From contig WION01000058.1 of the NCBI GenBank assembly GCA_015039365.1, forward strand, positions 124,001-188,000: DNA of 64,000 nucleotides. The letters run 5' to 3'. The notes beneath the pieces were generated by a model, which had not been told where the DNA came from, made no database searches, and saw only the letters and a program-made list of their open reading frames with translations. Positions 1 to 10,790 of this stretch are shown piece after piece. This DNA is from Amanita rubescens (Eukaryota > Basidiomycota > Agaricomycetes > Agaricales > Amanitaceae). Every line of letters starts with the position of its first letter. Position 1 is the stretch's first letter. A program made the translations under genes and the position numbers.

Positions 1-392
1 GTGCATTGGGGCGACTCCCCATCCAAGAACTCGGACAAGACAGCTCTTGTTGCATACGCAAGCGCAGCTCGCGTGGCCGTCAACGCGTATATCGCAGGAA
101 ACAGAACGAAAAAGTCGTCTATCTTGTCTAAGGATATTCCACCCGAGAATTTCTTCACTCCAGCTCTGATATCTTCGTTGGGAATGGAGTTTGAGGACGA
201 CGAAGTGCTGCGCGAGAGATACTCTTTGGCAAGGTGCTGTAGCGCCTCTAGTGGTATGGAGCCATTGAGATGTGCATGGAGCTCTGCTTTGGGTAGAGAT
301 TGGATGAATGCGAGCTGATTTGGGCTAAGGGCCTTGAGAGCGGCGGCTGCGGGTCCTGCAATGGTATTTTTCATAACAGCTGTTTTCGTCAT
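1..392 (-). CDS. Adenosine deaminase-like protein (N6-methyl-AMP deaminase, ADAL type), 5' part
   Basis: Reading the minus strand from 392 gives an open frame running off the window start. It contains LPKAELHAHLNGSI, the N-terminal signature of the adenosine deaminase-like (ADAL) branch; the HAH pair binds the catalytic zinc, and HLNG rather than HLDG is typical of ADAL. The family hydrolyses N6-methyl-AMP to IMP in the cytosol, clearing modified nucleotides from RNA turnover. About 130 residues are visible and no intron is needed. Two in-frame ATGs exist (392 and 374). A TATA-like run (412-419, read on the minus strand) lies so close to 392 that 374 may be the true start. The catalytic Glu/His/Asp residues lie outside the window. 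Confidence 0.85.
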   Translation of the reverse strand, partial: MTKTAVMKNTIAGPAAAALKALSPNQLAFIQSLPKAELHAHLNGSIPLEALQHLAKEYLSRSTSSSSNSIPNEDIRAGVKKFSGGISLDKIDDFFVLFPAIYALTATRAALAYATRAVLSEFLDGESPQC

Positions 393-1433
393 GAGTCGAT
401 ATGCTCCCTTTATATATTGGGTCGCCTCGCGCATAGAAGGAAAGTTATACGTACATGCAGAAAGGTTTCACTGGTGTCAGCATAGGGCCTGGCAAACAAA
501 TTTCCACGCTACATAAAGAAAGGACGCCAAGACGCACATTATAAATAACTAGTGTAATATATTCTTGCCAGCTTCGCGAATATCGCTAGTGGTCCGCCGT
601 CGTCGGTCGCGTTTGGACTCTGGCGGCAAGTTCCAGATGACGACAGTCACGACACGCACGTGTGGAACATGGCATCGAGGAAACCGTGGACAGCGTTTCT
701 ACGAGAAGCATCACCCACGCCCAAAACAACTTCAAGCTTCAATACCCGTGGTTTACTCACATCTGATGTAATTCAGGGTCTATCTGGGTTACTTGCTAGC
801 GCTCTACCATGATAGTTCTATCTCGACAACAGCCCTAAACGACAACCTACGTTCAACGGGTGATGCATTATTTACCTAGATTCAGGGTTTGGGTGCAACT
901 TATTTTTTTATTTCTTCCATTTTTCAGCACTTTTCACACAGGTTCACCCGCGTCGGACATGACGAAACGACTAGGAGCTTGATCTTAAGCTTCAGGTATT
1001 TCAGTAACGAATTCGAGTGGTAGGGCACAGTTCTGCCCTTCTATCAGACGAGGGTAACACGGCGTATTCCAAAGCATAATTGTAGGCATTATACCGGCCG
1101 TGGCCCGTCAACATACATATAGCTCCTACATCCATGCCTAAGAATGCACTTGCATACGCCCATCGCGTTTGTCTCTCGGAGATTCCGAAGATCCGTATTA
1201 TTTTGTTCTACATCGTTGTGACCGTGGGTCCCTGCCATAGGAAATGGCCTTGTTGGAAGTGTCAAATCGATACTAGTGGGTGAGTACGTCTGAACTTTAA
1301 AATCAGATTCAGGAGAAGATGGGAAACTCCAGCCACTGTCCGATCTTAGATATTATGGAATTAGGCATCTATCGAACATGTCAATGTCCAAAATTTACTC
1401 AGACAACTGAATTGCCACTTCCCAAGTTCCATG

Positions 1434-1565
1434 CTGCTGTGGCTGATCTATAGACGGCAGATGAAGCGAACGGAGCCGCCTAGCATTGAACATTATCCAT
1501 CAGCATGATCACCTTCAAGTCCAAACAGCAGTCAAACCCACAAGTAAATGTGGTCCTACTATTGC
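1434..1565 (+). repeat. Diverged direct repeat, copy 1
   Basis: This segment aligns by eye with 2479-2604. Both begin with a shared GCTGATC...CGGCAGATG block and both end with a shared block containing cacaa[gt]taaat, tgg and ctactat. The middle is poorly conserved. No ORF or terminal structure was recognised, so the class of repeat is unknown. Confidence 0.4.
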
Positions 1566-2478
1566 AATCAAATTACGATAATGTGTACGAAGGCCAGGGA
1601 ATCAGTTAAAGGAGAACTCACGGCGTGTGATAAATATATTTTGAAAAGGTACGCTCGGACATAGTCTCCGTGGCTGACCTCATACACAGATGATAGTCGA
1701 TCTGTTATTATAGCTCGGAGTCCCATAATGATCGATTGCACGTCACGTAACGCGTATCAGCCACTAGGGACTGATCGTGTATGCTGCCGACATTGACAGT
1801 GCTCAACTCATTTTTCTCCTGACAAGGATAATTTTTAGCAATCTTACAGGGACGGCGATTAGACTATTGCATGTTCAGGATAGGAAACTGATAGCACCCA
1901 CGCCCATTTGCGTCTTGAAGCTATCCGCTATTGCTAGCATGCCTCTTCACAAAGCTTATCTTGAACAACACCGATGATCAACAGAAATATAAAAAATCAG
2001 GATGAGAAATATTCCCTCTCTTTTTCCCATTGAAACACGGAAGACCAAAAAAAGGGTCAATATAAGAGGAAGATTGTTGTGACGGTGCGAAAACTGACGA
2101 GGGGCGAAAATAGCTGTGTTGTTAGCATATCAGATATATGTATGAGAAAACGAAGCGGACGTTTGCTGGCACCGAATAGATTATTGATTGCGGGTACACC
2201 CGAGCTGAAAAGTCACGGCCGCCATGATCGGGCTTAAGCATATATAGCCACCATTTGCTGGTTTCCATTGAGTCAACTGTCAACAAAGTCTGAAAGCTCA
2301 TTCCGCACTGGTGGCAACTGTCAGGCTCCACGCTGCTGTACTCTCAACAACAGGCGCCCAGACCTTCCCGGATCAAATACTGTAGCACCGGGATAATTTT
2401 GCCGCACAGTGAATGAGATTTATTTGCCCATTTTTTATTTATTGTACATCCTCGGGCCCATGTACGATGTCTCGGATA

Positions 2479-2604
2479 CTGCAGCTGATCAGTAAGCGGC
2501 AGATGGACAGCAAATCGATGCTTACGGCTTTGCAATTAGCGCATAGTCAATAAGTTCAATCAGCAACGCAACTAAACTCACAAATAAATTTGGCACTACT
2601 ATGC
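2479..2604 (+). repeat. Diverged direct repeat, copy 2
   Basis: This is the second copy of the sequence at 1434-1565, in the same orientation and about 1 kb downstream. Conservation is strongest at the two ends, which would fit an old duplication or two insertions of a short non-autonomous element. Confidence 0.4.
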
Positions 2605-4253
2605 TTATAGGATGAGTTGCGCTGGCGCTCATGGCACTGCCGCGACGAACTATTCCAGGACCATTTCCAAGGGTCAGGTACTCCAAGTTTTCTTTCCACC
2701 CTATAGATTGAATGATGGACAGTTGTTGATGCGATTGAATAACTGTAGTGTCAAAATTGCGTTGATTGAGGAGTTGGTGGTACTAAGCTCCAGGCGGTGC
2801 GGATGCTTAATATGCATAAGATTGGTTGACGTCAATGAGACTACTGATAAGACCGCCATTATTGAATCTGACCGTACCCATGCAAGATTTGAAAAAAGAG
2901 CTATCGAGGCGCTTGGTGTTGCTTCCGTCACACATTTTCAAAGGTCCATACCCTGTGACGTTGGATCTGCAGTGGCTGCGCCACGTCTATAAATCCATCA
3001 ACGCCGTGAAGCTGGGTTTGACAGATTCGCCATCAGAGCCCTGTGCCTGTCGATGTGACGATCACATCCTGAGATGGCAACCGCTCGTACTCCATTTCGA
3101 GACACGACGATCACTGGGTAGTCTCGTGGACATGTCACTTTGTTAATTCAGCCGAAACAATAAATACAAGACTTCGTAGCTAGAACGCGAATCGCGAACA
3201 CAGCCCACAGCAGCACAAATACAAAAAACACCCACTCACCTAGTTTTTATCGGCATACCCTTCATTGATTATAAACGCGTCCACCATCCATGGCGCTCGA
3301 GGATCCGTCACATCCTCCGGCATAGCAGCAATCTTATCCCTCTTGGAGTGCAAGCATGTGAGACCGTACAACGAAACGAGGTATGGCTGACGCGAAGCCC
3401 TTGTGGAGGGTCTTACGACAACACTCTTACGGAGCTGTCCCTTTCCGCTAGTATAGGTTCTGGGTCTTGCGAATATGTGTCACTTGTTGGGGAAGTGACC
3501 GGACCACGAATGAGAACAAGTCGGGAGACAGCTCCTTTATTCGGGTTTACCTATCACATCATAGCGACAGCTGCTACGCTTAGGACGAGCACACCGATTG
3601 CGGCCTGTACCGTAATGAATGGAACCTAAGACAGTAATCGTGTTCCGCGATAGAGCTTTATACGCACCTCGACTCCCCTTCTCTCTCATCGAAGAAAGCC
3701 AATCCGATTGGAGCCAAACGTAAGCTCGGCTCGGCTTCACCGGCTCCGCGTGACCATAATGCAAACAAGGACAACTGGTCCGTGCGCGGAGTCACCGCTA
3801 TATAAGCGCGGCCTCAATGTCTTGATTCCCCATCTCTTGTGCTCGGGCATGTACTGTCGCCAGTGAGGTCTTTACCGAGGCACAGTTTTTTGCTGATTGC
3901 AAATTATACATCCGAACCCATCTGGCAGCTTCGGCTACCAGTAATTTTTGGAAACCCTTTCGCACTTCCATTGTCTTGGTGAAGAGCAACAATGCTCAGA
4001 GAGATATTGGAAATATGACAATAATTAACTAGCTAGGAATTGATATGGAATACACTTTTTTGAAAACTACTTTGTGTGATGATATTCTGCTAATGGACTC
4101 TCCTAAGTAATAATTTGCACTGTTCTCGCCGTTGTCATCTAGAATTGTTGTCAGCTCTAACTGGGATGTAGTACAACATGCAACATATGGATATCATGGG
4201 TAGTGGGCAGGTATTGTCCAATTACAAGTATTATGCATACTGTAGAAACAGCA

Positions 4254-5352
4254 TTAGTTAATGTCATGGCCAGGGAGAATGAGACTGACCCTCGTAAATG
4301 TGCCCATAGTCATAAACGTCTCCTTCCTCTTCGGTACCCCCTCGCCGTACAAACTTTTCACCGTATCCGTCATCGTCGCCTTCCGCTTCGCCTCCTCCAT
4401 CGCAATCTCACTCGCCACAGCACGGCTTGTGGCAGAAACGCTTGGATTAAGATTAGGAAGAACTTGCTTCTTCGCCGGTGGTTGTTCCGACTCTTCAGCT
4501 TTCCGTTTCTTCGACTTCTTACTTTTGACCGGTTCCGCTAGACGTCTCCGCTCCATTGCTTCACGCATTCGCTCTGCATCCCCGGGCCCTGGATTGATGA
4601 TCCGTACGTCGTCTTTCCTGGAGAATTTCGCACCGCATTGCGGGCACAGCTCTAGGTTGACCTTTTCGCCGTTGGATGACGAGTCTTCTCCCTTGTCCTT
4701 TTCTTTTTCGGGGGGAGGAGTCGTTGTCGATACCTTGGAGACGGTCTTGAGACCGGATTGAGTGAAGACACAGCCGCAAGTGGCGATGTAGACGAATGGC
4801 TGGGAGCCGTTCATCTCTTTGAGGTTGAGAGGGCAGATGAACTGGGCATGATTGAGCGCGGCGACGCCCGCGGATTCTGCTAGTGCAGGAGAAGGGTTGG
4901 GAGTCAATTTCAGGGTTTTGACGTCCTGCATGGGTATGAGTCAGCGCAGGCGTAAGAGCAGGAGCGGTGGTTATACCTTTAGCGACCTGATGTGTCCGCA
5001 TATATCTTCCCCGTCTCCATATGCTGATCTGTCCAGAAGAAACTCTATGAGAGCGTCTTTATTGTATAGCTTGCCTAGTGCGCAGGAAACGATGGGTTCC
5101 TGCAGTTTTTTCTGCACAAAAGCGGTCTATTAGCACCGGCACACATGTTACCTCACGTAAATTTTCGAAACTCACCTTGGACAGAGCGCAGAATAACCAC
5201 CGCGCGCGGGTCTGGTTTGCTTTGTCAGCTTGTTCAGCCTGAGCAGAGTTGTCAATCGTCCATTTTACTTGAGTTGCAACGCGGTTACTCACCTTTGGTT
5301 TCGTACGGACTAGGTCCCTACGATCTGGAATACTGCCGCCGTCATTACCCAT
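4254..5352 (-). CDS. RTF2: Replication termination factor 2 (Rtf2) family protein
   Basis: Four exons (5352-5293, 5238-5176, 5111-4977, 4925-4254) splice with clean GT-AG signals to about 309 residues. The N-terminus MGNDGGSIPDRRDLVR is the hallmark of Rtf2. It is followed by a WLFCALSKK segment and a RING-like part with CPLNLKEMNG, ATCGCVF and CPQCGAKF, which in this family lacks some zinc ligands of a true C3HC4 RING. The C-terminal third is Lys-rich (KSKKSKKRK), a likely nuclear signal. Rtf2 acts with PCNA and the replisome; in fission yeast it stabilises forks stalled at replication termination sites, and homologues also affect mRNA splicing. It is divergent from Med21 across about 156 bp, so the two probably share a promoter. 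Confidence 0.93.
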
Positions 5353-5508
5353 GGTGGTCGAGGACAACTCGATATAAACAGCCGTACACAAACTTGTCGA
5401 TCACTTCATTCCAAAGGACTTGGGGGGACGCCACTTGCATTGGTGTCTGCCTAGCGCAAGACTGGTTTTGTTGCTACGAGCAACGCAATGCTACACGAAT
5501 TGTCGAAT

Positions 5509-6152
5509 ATGGACCGCATTACCCAGTTGCAAGATGAAATTCAACAGGTCTGTCTCCATCCTAATCCACCGACTTTTTTATATTAGGAATAAACGCGATG
5601 CCTCAGCTCCTTACTATCATGTCCAACAGTATCGCATATCTAACTGAGAGATCTAATTTTGTGCAAGTCAGTCCCGGTATTCCGATTACGAAGCAGCGAA
5701 ACCCGGAAAAGTATGATCAGCCGGACGTATTCGAGGGTATGTTCAACCGCGCTGTTGATGGTCATGTCCGTTTTGCTGAAGGGCGTAGCAAATAAAAAGG
5801 AACTTGTCAGGGATTTGATTGTGAAAGCGAAGCAGGTGGAGTATTTGATCAATTCGTTACCAGAGCCAGAGCCTGTGGAAGAGCAGGTGAGTCGGGATAT
5901 AGTTGTCTGTTGCGTGCTTGCTGAGGCATAGACGTAAAGGCTAAGCGGCTACAGGCACTTGAAGATGAGATGACGTTAGCAAACGAGGAATACATCCAAG
6001 CCGTCAATCGTGCCAGTCAGTCAATTGTTCGGTTTTCCACGAACGCCACTAAAACTAAGATTTCCTTGATAGAGGACCTTCATTCCCAGGTATCTGACGT
6101 CCTGCGTATGATGCTCGGCGAATCGGACGCGGACATCTTGGTCGGAAAATAG
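5509..6152 (+). CDS. MED21: Mediator complex subunit 21 (Med21/Srb7)
   Basis: The first exon encodes MDRITQLQDEIQQ, the near-invariant Med21 start. An upstream in-frame ATG at 5488 is possible but not needed. Exons at 5509-5547, 5607-5736, 5789-5886, 5940-6015 and 6073-6152 give about 140 residues, the usual family size. The second exon carries LLTIMSNSIAYL and the conserved ITKQRNPE...DVFE region, and the third carries ANKKELVRDLIVKAKQVEYL. The rest is a predicted coiled coil that pairs with Med7 in the Mediator middle module, bridging activators and RNA polymerase II. The last intron is uncertain because the frame also stays open through it. Confidence 0.88.
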
Positions 6153-6902
6153 AATGCGCCTGGGCCAGGTGGTTGATGTCCTGGATACTATTGCTCCTTT
6201 TCGGGAGTATCAAGGTCGCGAGCACTGGCACAGTGCCTCGTGGGTGACAAGCATCGCAAGTTATAGAGCCAGCATGACGACCTTATCGTACTTCTATGGT
6301 CAGCAATATAGTCATGCTATATCGAAACACTGTTCCGCGTGGTTCCTTCAATCACACGAATTTTCCCGGATCCGAAATGGGAAACAATGATCGGTGACAT
6401 TGACACATGTTGCGCATATTCATTATACATGACGCGGACCAGGGTTGCTGAATCAACGAAAAAATTGTACCAGTAGGGTCGTATAAAATGAGAGGGAACT
6501 TTGTGATGATTGCGGCAGTACATTCTCGATGCTGTACTTATACTTATGGTAGAGAGTCACCGCTTGCCCTGAGATAGCCCTGATATGATAGAAATATTCT
6601 CATGAAAAATGATATGTACCCGATCTTGTTCGCTTGACTAGCTAAAGTAGCAGGAGCACCCACAGTTCGATACTTAAATCTGCGTTTCCCCGCATTTGTT
6701 TCATCCTCTGCCCGGCCGCATTCCGGTAGCTAGTTCGCACGGCGGATTAGCACCTCTTCCTCCGTTCCTTCTCTTCTCACCATTCCACCATCCAAACTTC
6801 CGGCCTCGTCGCTGGCGCTTCTCGCCGCCAAGCTGGCCTTTTTCTTTTCATACATCAACTATCCTACATTCCCCTTGACGGGCCCTATTTCTTTTCTCAA
6901 CA
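6153..6902. other. Intergenic region and promoter of the G-alpha gene
   Basis: No gene is supported here. From about 6700 to the ATG at 6903 the plus strand becomes strongly C/T-rich (ctcttcc, ttctcttctc and similar runs), a common feature of basidiomycete core promoters just upstream of the transcription start. Confidence 0.5.
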
Positions 6903-8684
6903 ATGGGTCTATGTGTATCGAATCCTTCCAACATTGAAATTACAGATGAGGACAAGGCAAAGCACAAAGAGGCTGAGAAACTGCTCAAAGAGGTGTGTAG
7001 AACCTTCTATCTAGCTTGTGTGCCCTCCATCGTTGACATCCATGCGATGTAGGCAAAGGCTAAGCTAGCGTCACAAGTCAAAGTACTGTTCAACTTCTCC
7101 CATTGCTTGGCATGTAAAATTTATGGCTGCGGGTACAGGTACTACTTCTGGGATCCGGTGACTCCGGGAAATCAACTGTGCTGAAGGTATAGACTCAAGT
7201 GCTACGTGGTTGTGCGCGTCCCCACTGATGGTTTCCTATCTTCCTTGCAGCAAATGCGCGTCATCCACAGACTACCCTTTTCCTCTGTAGAAATCGAGAA
7301 CTTTCGGCAGATAACATTTGACAACGTTGTTCGTGGCATGCGATATGTTCTTGAAGCAATGGAAGATATGGACATGAAAGTTTCGGCAGAAAACGTTCAA
7401 TACGTGGAGGTTATAGATTCTGCTGGCGATCTCGTGAAAGGGGAACCTTTTTCCGTCGCTCTTTATCAACCATTGAAAGCACTATGGAATGACCCTAAAG
7501 TACAGAAGGCTTATGACCGAGGCAACGAGGCTGCACTGCCTGAAAAGTGGGTTCTATGTTCCCGATGTTAGCGGGTGATACTGATCAGCGATGTTCCGTA
7601 CGATTAGCCTACCCTACTTCTTCGCTTCGCTGGATCGATTATTCGATCCACGCTATAGACCGAACGAGCAGGATATCATCCACTGCAGAGCTCGGTCGAC
7701 TGGTATAACGGAGACGACATTTCGTTTACGTGATCATGAGATGCTGATGGTAGACGTCGGCGGGCAGAAGAGCGAAAGACGGAAGTGGATACACTGCTTC
7801 CAGGACGTGACGAGTATCCTCTTTTTGGTCAGCCTCAGTGGGTATGACCAATGTCTATTCGAGGACAGAGACGCAGTAAGTTCGCCTTTCTCATCATCAC
7901 GTCGTTTTTCTCAGTCTGTATAGAATCAAATGCAAGACGCTATGACAATATGGGATTCAATATGCCATTCGCAATGGTTCAAACACACATCAATCGTGCG
8001 TTATCTCCGCTCGCTTGTCATACAGATTGATGATCACGCCATCTATTAGATCCTATTCCTTAACAAGAACGATCTTTTCGAGCAAAAAATTCCACATTCA
8101 CACATCAAGAACTTCTTTCCCGTATGTTCCGGGTGCCAGTGCATGTTGCTGATTTAGTAACTCTGGAAATGGCTTTAGGATTTTGAAGGCGAGTCGGGAG
8201 ACGCCAAGGCTGGGCGTGATTACTTCAAGAAACGGTTTGCCAAGATTGCCCAGAAGGCTGGACGATCAAAGGAACGGGAAAGAGAAATTTATATTCAGTG
8301 AGCGCTGATTAATGACGTTCACCCTGCTTGCTTAACGTAAACCTCTGAACAGTGTTACGACGGCCACGGATACCGCTATGCTACGCGTAGTAATGGCGGC
8401 AGTTGAAGGTTCGTCCATGTTCTTCCTATAATATGTTTGTACAAGGCAGGGACTGACCATCGATTGGGTCTAATCTTCGTTTGTTATAGAGTGAGTACTC
8501 CCATCTTTGCCATTTTCTGCTTTAATTTCCGGCTTTGGCCTTTTCGCTATACCTCTAACGGAGGTTCTGCTTCGGTCTTTGCCTTTGTTTTCCATTCATC
8601 TCTCCCATGACGTGCATGCAACGAGGTTAATTTGGGCTTAGTATCGTCCTCCGCACTAATCTAAGTCATGCGGTGCTAATATGA
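6903..8684 (+). CDS. Heterotrimeric G-protein alpha subunit
   Basis: The protein starts MGLCVSNPSN, with Gly2 and Cys4 suited to myristoylation and palmitoylation, so it should sit on the plasma membrane. It carries every G box: P-loop GSGDSGKST (Asp in place of the usual Glu), switch I RARSTGI with the catalytic Arg, switch II DVGGQKSERRKW, NKND for guanine specificity, and TTATDT for the TCAT box. It has about ten short introns. The exon ending GTTGAAG at 8408 must be joined to the last exon (8642-8684). Direct joining destroys the frame, but inserting the single A at 8490, flanked by TTATAG and GTGAGT, gives VEDIVLRTNL, which matches the receptor-coupling C-terminus of the family. G-alpha subunits relay pheromone or nutrient signals from seven-helix receptors; which subgroup this one belongs to cannot be told here. 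Confidence 0.88.
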
Positions 8685-9679
8685 ACAAACGATCCTATGA
8701 CGCACACCATATATTCAAGTAATGTGTATATCCATATGCCCCTGGTCAAGAATTTGCTTGTTTCGTGTCTGCCTTGTTTCTTTTCCTTTCTTTCGGTTTC
8801 CTCTTGCTATCTTGGGATGAATTGATTGTTGATCGTTCCTTTTCCGTTCCCACCCACTCCATGATCTTACGAACCCTCCTGTGCCATCCTCGTATCGATC
8901 CATCATACTCTGCCATGGACTGAACATCGTCGACCGTGTACTGGACATCTCTATGAAATCAACACACGTGCATCCATCGTGCGTCTTGCTCAAACTCTGC
9001 TATCGCCAACTATACCATATTTGGACCCATATATGACATGTACCAGTGCCATCGTCAATAATAACGTGAGTCTCCTATCTTTTGTATTTATCCACACTTC
9101 TTGTCTGCTATTCGGGATTATACGCATAGCCTAGCATCGCTATTGCCACCTTATTGATCGCATCCGCTTGTCATGTTCATTGTCGGTTCTTATATGTTAA
9201 CATCTTCATTGACAGCTACGTAACATCATGCTATAACCCAGGGACCCAAAAACCACGGAACCATTTACGCGTTATGCCAATTGCATCCACGTCGCACCTC
9301 TCGCTTGTTCTTTTACCGTGGACGTTGTCGGAGCAGTAATCCCTCGAGTCTGGACTCGACTTTTTTCCTTTATTTTCGTTGACTCGCTCAAAAATCGATG
9401 ACGCGATAATTGGCACTCTCCGAGTACTTGTATTTTATTGTTATCTCGTTTCTTCGTATCTTCTTTATTTCCTCACATGCTCCATCTATCTATCGGGATT
9501 ATCGTACTTCCCTAATTCAATATTGACTCAATGTAGTGCATACATTAAGATGATCATAGCTACTCTAACCAGTGTCTCCATTTGACTTGTAACGCGCTTT
9601 CGGTATAATTCTGGTTTACTTGACGGAGGGTATACTTGTAAATACGTATATAGGCAAATAAATTCACTACGCAACAATA
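8685..9679. other. Intergenic, no gene seen
   Basis: Only short unsupported frames occur on both strands. The sequence is T-rich, contains no splice-consistent reading frame and leads into the SINE-like element. Confidence 0.5.
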
Positions 9680-10019
9680 TTCTCTGTAAGGCATGACAAT
9701 GCTGTAGCTGTGCCAACGCAACTGTCGTTACTGTACATGTCCTCCCAAAATGAGCAAGAGCAGACACCTCCCGTGGGACAGGATGCTGTGGCACACCCAT
9801 GTCCCTCTTCACATCACATAAAGACCACCCAGGAATGCATTCATCACAAATGTGTTCTGAGGTGTCATGGCATGACAGGAAGGAGGTAACAAGGCATGCA
9901 GGGCCATAACGGTACCACCCATGCAACCCAGGAAAGAAGCAGCTACTCTGGGATTGAACCCAAGACCACCCCGGATATGTACGGTGCTCAGACTCGGACT
10001 ACTAAGCTACTGGGCTTTT
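9680..10019 (-). mobile_element. tRNA-derived SINE-like element
   Basis: Read on the minus strand from 10019, the sequence starts with a tRNA-like head. TAGCTTAGTAGT resembles a pol III A box, and GGTTCAATCCC, about 40 nt further on, matches the B box consensus with a TGGG/CCCA stem around it. The 5' and 3' acceptor halves do not pair, so this is not a functional tRNA. About 260 bp of unrelated, CpG-poor body follows. This head-plus-body layout is that of a tRNA-derived SINE. The 3' end and target-site duplication could not be defined, and no second copy was found in the window. Confidence 0.55.
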
Positions 10020-10790
10020 AAGCAATCGTGAAATTGACACAATCTGAACTAAGATGACTTGTTCCCTTATCTTTTCTACATACTTGTCGACATCTGAGCT
10101 TGCCACAGAAACTGGCATAGCCCCGAGAGAATGGTTACGCTGTGTTGCGCCTGGCTGGCCGGCGGACGGTATTTTGAATTCGTTGAGCAAGTCAAGCGTC
10201 ACACCGTATCTTCAGCAGAACGCGAGGCTGTGGACCTGATTTAGGACCTTGGTGGGAGTACGGCGTCAGAAGGGCCGTCGAAGAGGGTCTAAATTGGTTG
10301 ATTGACTGGCACGATGTCATTCGTGACCAAGGGATCTCTAGAACCTTGTCAAAGATATCCCGACGTACCTCTTTCTCGTGTTCAGTTTCTGTAAGACTGA
10401 GCTTGTGAACATTATTACACTACGGCCAAGGTCGCAAGAACACCCGTAAAATTAGTGCAGTCCCAGAAGACACTTCCTGTAGTAGTAAGCTGTATAGTAG
10501 TATGACCGTAATGCTGTAACATACTGTGGGCTGTGATTGGTTGGAGTGAGACATGTGACTCGATCACCGCCATAGACTCTCCTTCGTCCTGATAGAAAGG
10601 CGTTTAGAGATCATCCTATCCAACTTCTAATCTCATTTTTTTTCTTTTATTCTTGTCTCTCTTTTACGTTGGAAGTGCTGCGGTATGTTTTTGTTTACAC
10701 TACGGTGTACATCTAACATGTTTGCAGTGGGGGTAGATCCGAGTGCGACTACTCTATATCGTCGCCAAAAAAAGACACACGACCATTCCA
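10020..10790. other. Intergenic region upstream of the PSP1-domain gene
   Basis: No gene was recognised. The last ~150 bp contain T/C-rich runs (cattttttttcttttattcttgtc) typical of a fungal promoter. A GTG at 10743 is in frame with the downstream gene, but the ATG at 10791 is the better start. Confidence 0.45.

Larger units (their letters stand above)
393..4253. other. Gene-poor stretch, no supported gene
   Basis: Both strands carry only short frames without recognisable domains, consistent splice structure or family signatures. The longest (2612-2992 plus, 126 codons; 3798-3992 minus, 64 codons with a TATA-like sequence upstream) cannot be supported as genes. The stretch contains two diverged direct copies of a ~130-bp sequence and several AT-rich patches, so it is more likely decayed repeat or intergenic DNA. 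Confidence 0.5.

Noticed and set aside
5059..5391. A 110-codon minus-strand open frame starting MCTAVYIELSS around the Rtf2 start
   Set aside because: It reads through two introns of Rtf2. The conserved start MGNDGGSI lies inside it at 5352, and splicing gives the correct family sequence.
9995..10019. A functional tRNA gene at the SINE head
   Set aside because: The A and B boxes are present but the acceptor arms do not pair and no proper anticodon stem is visible.
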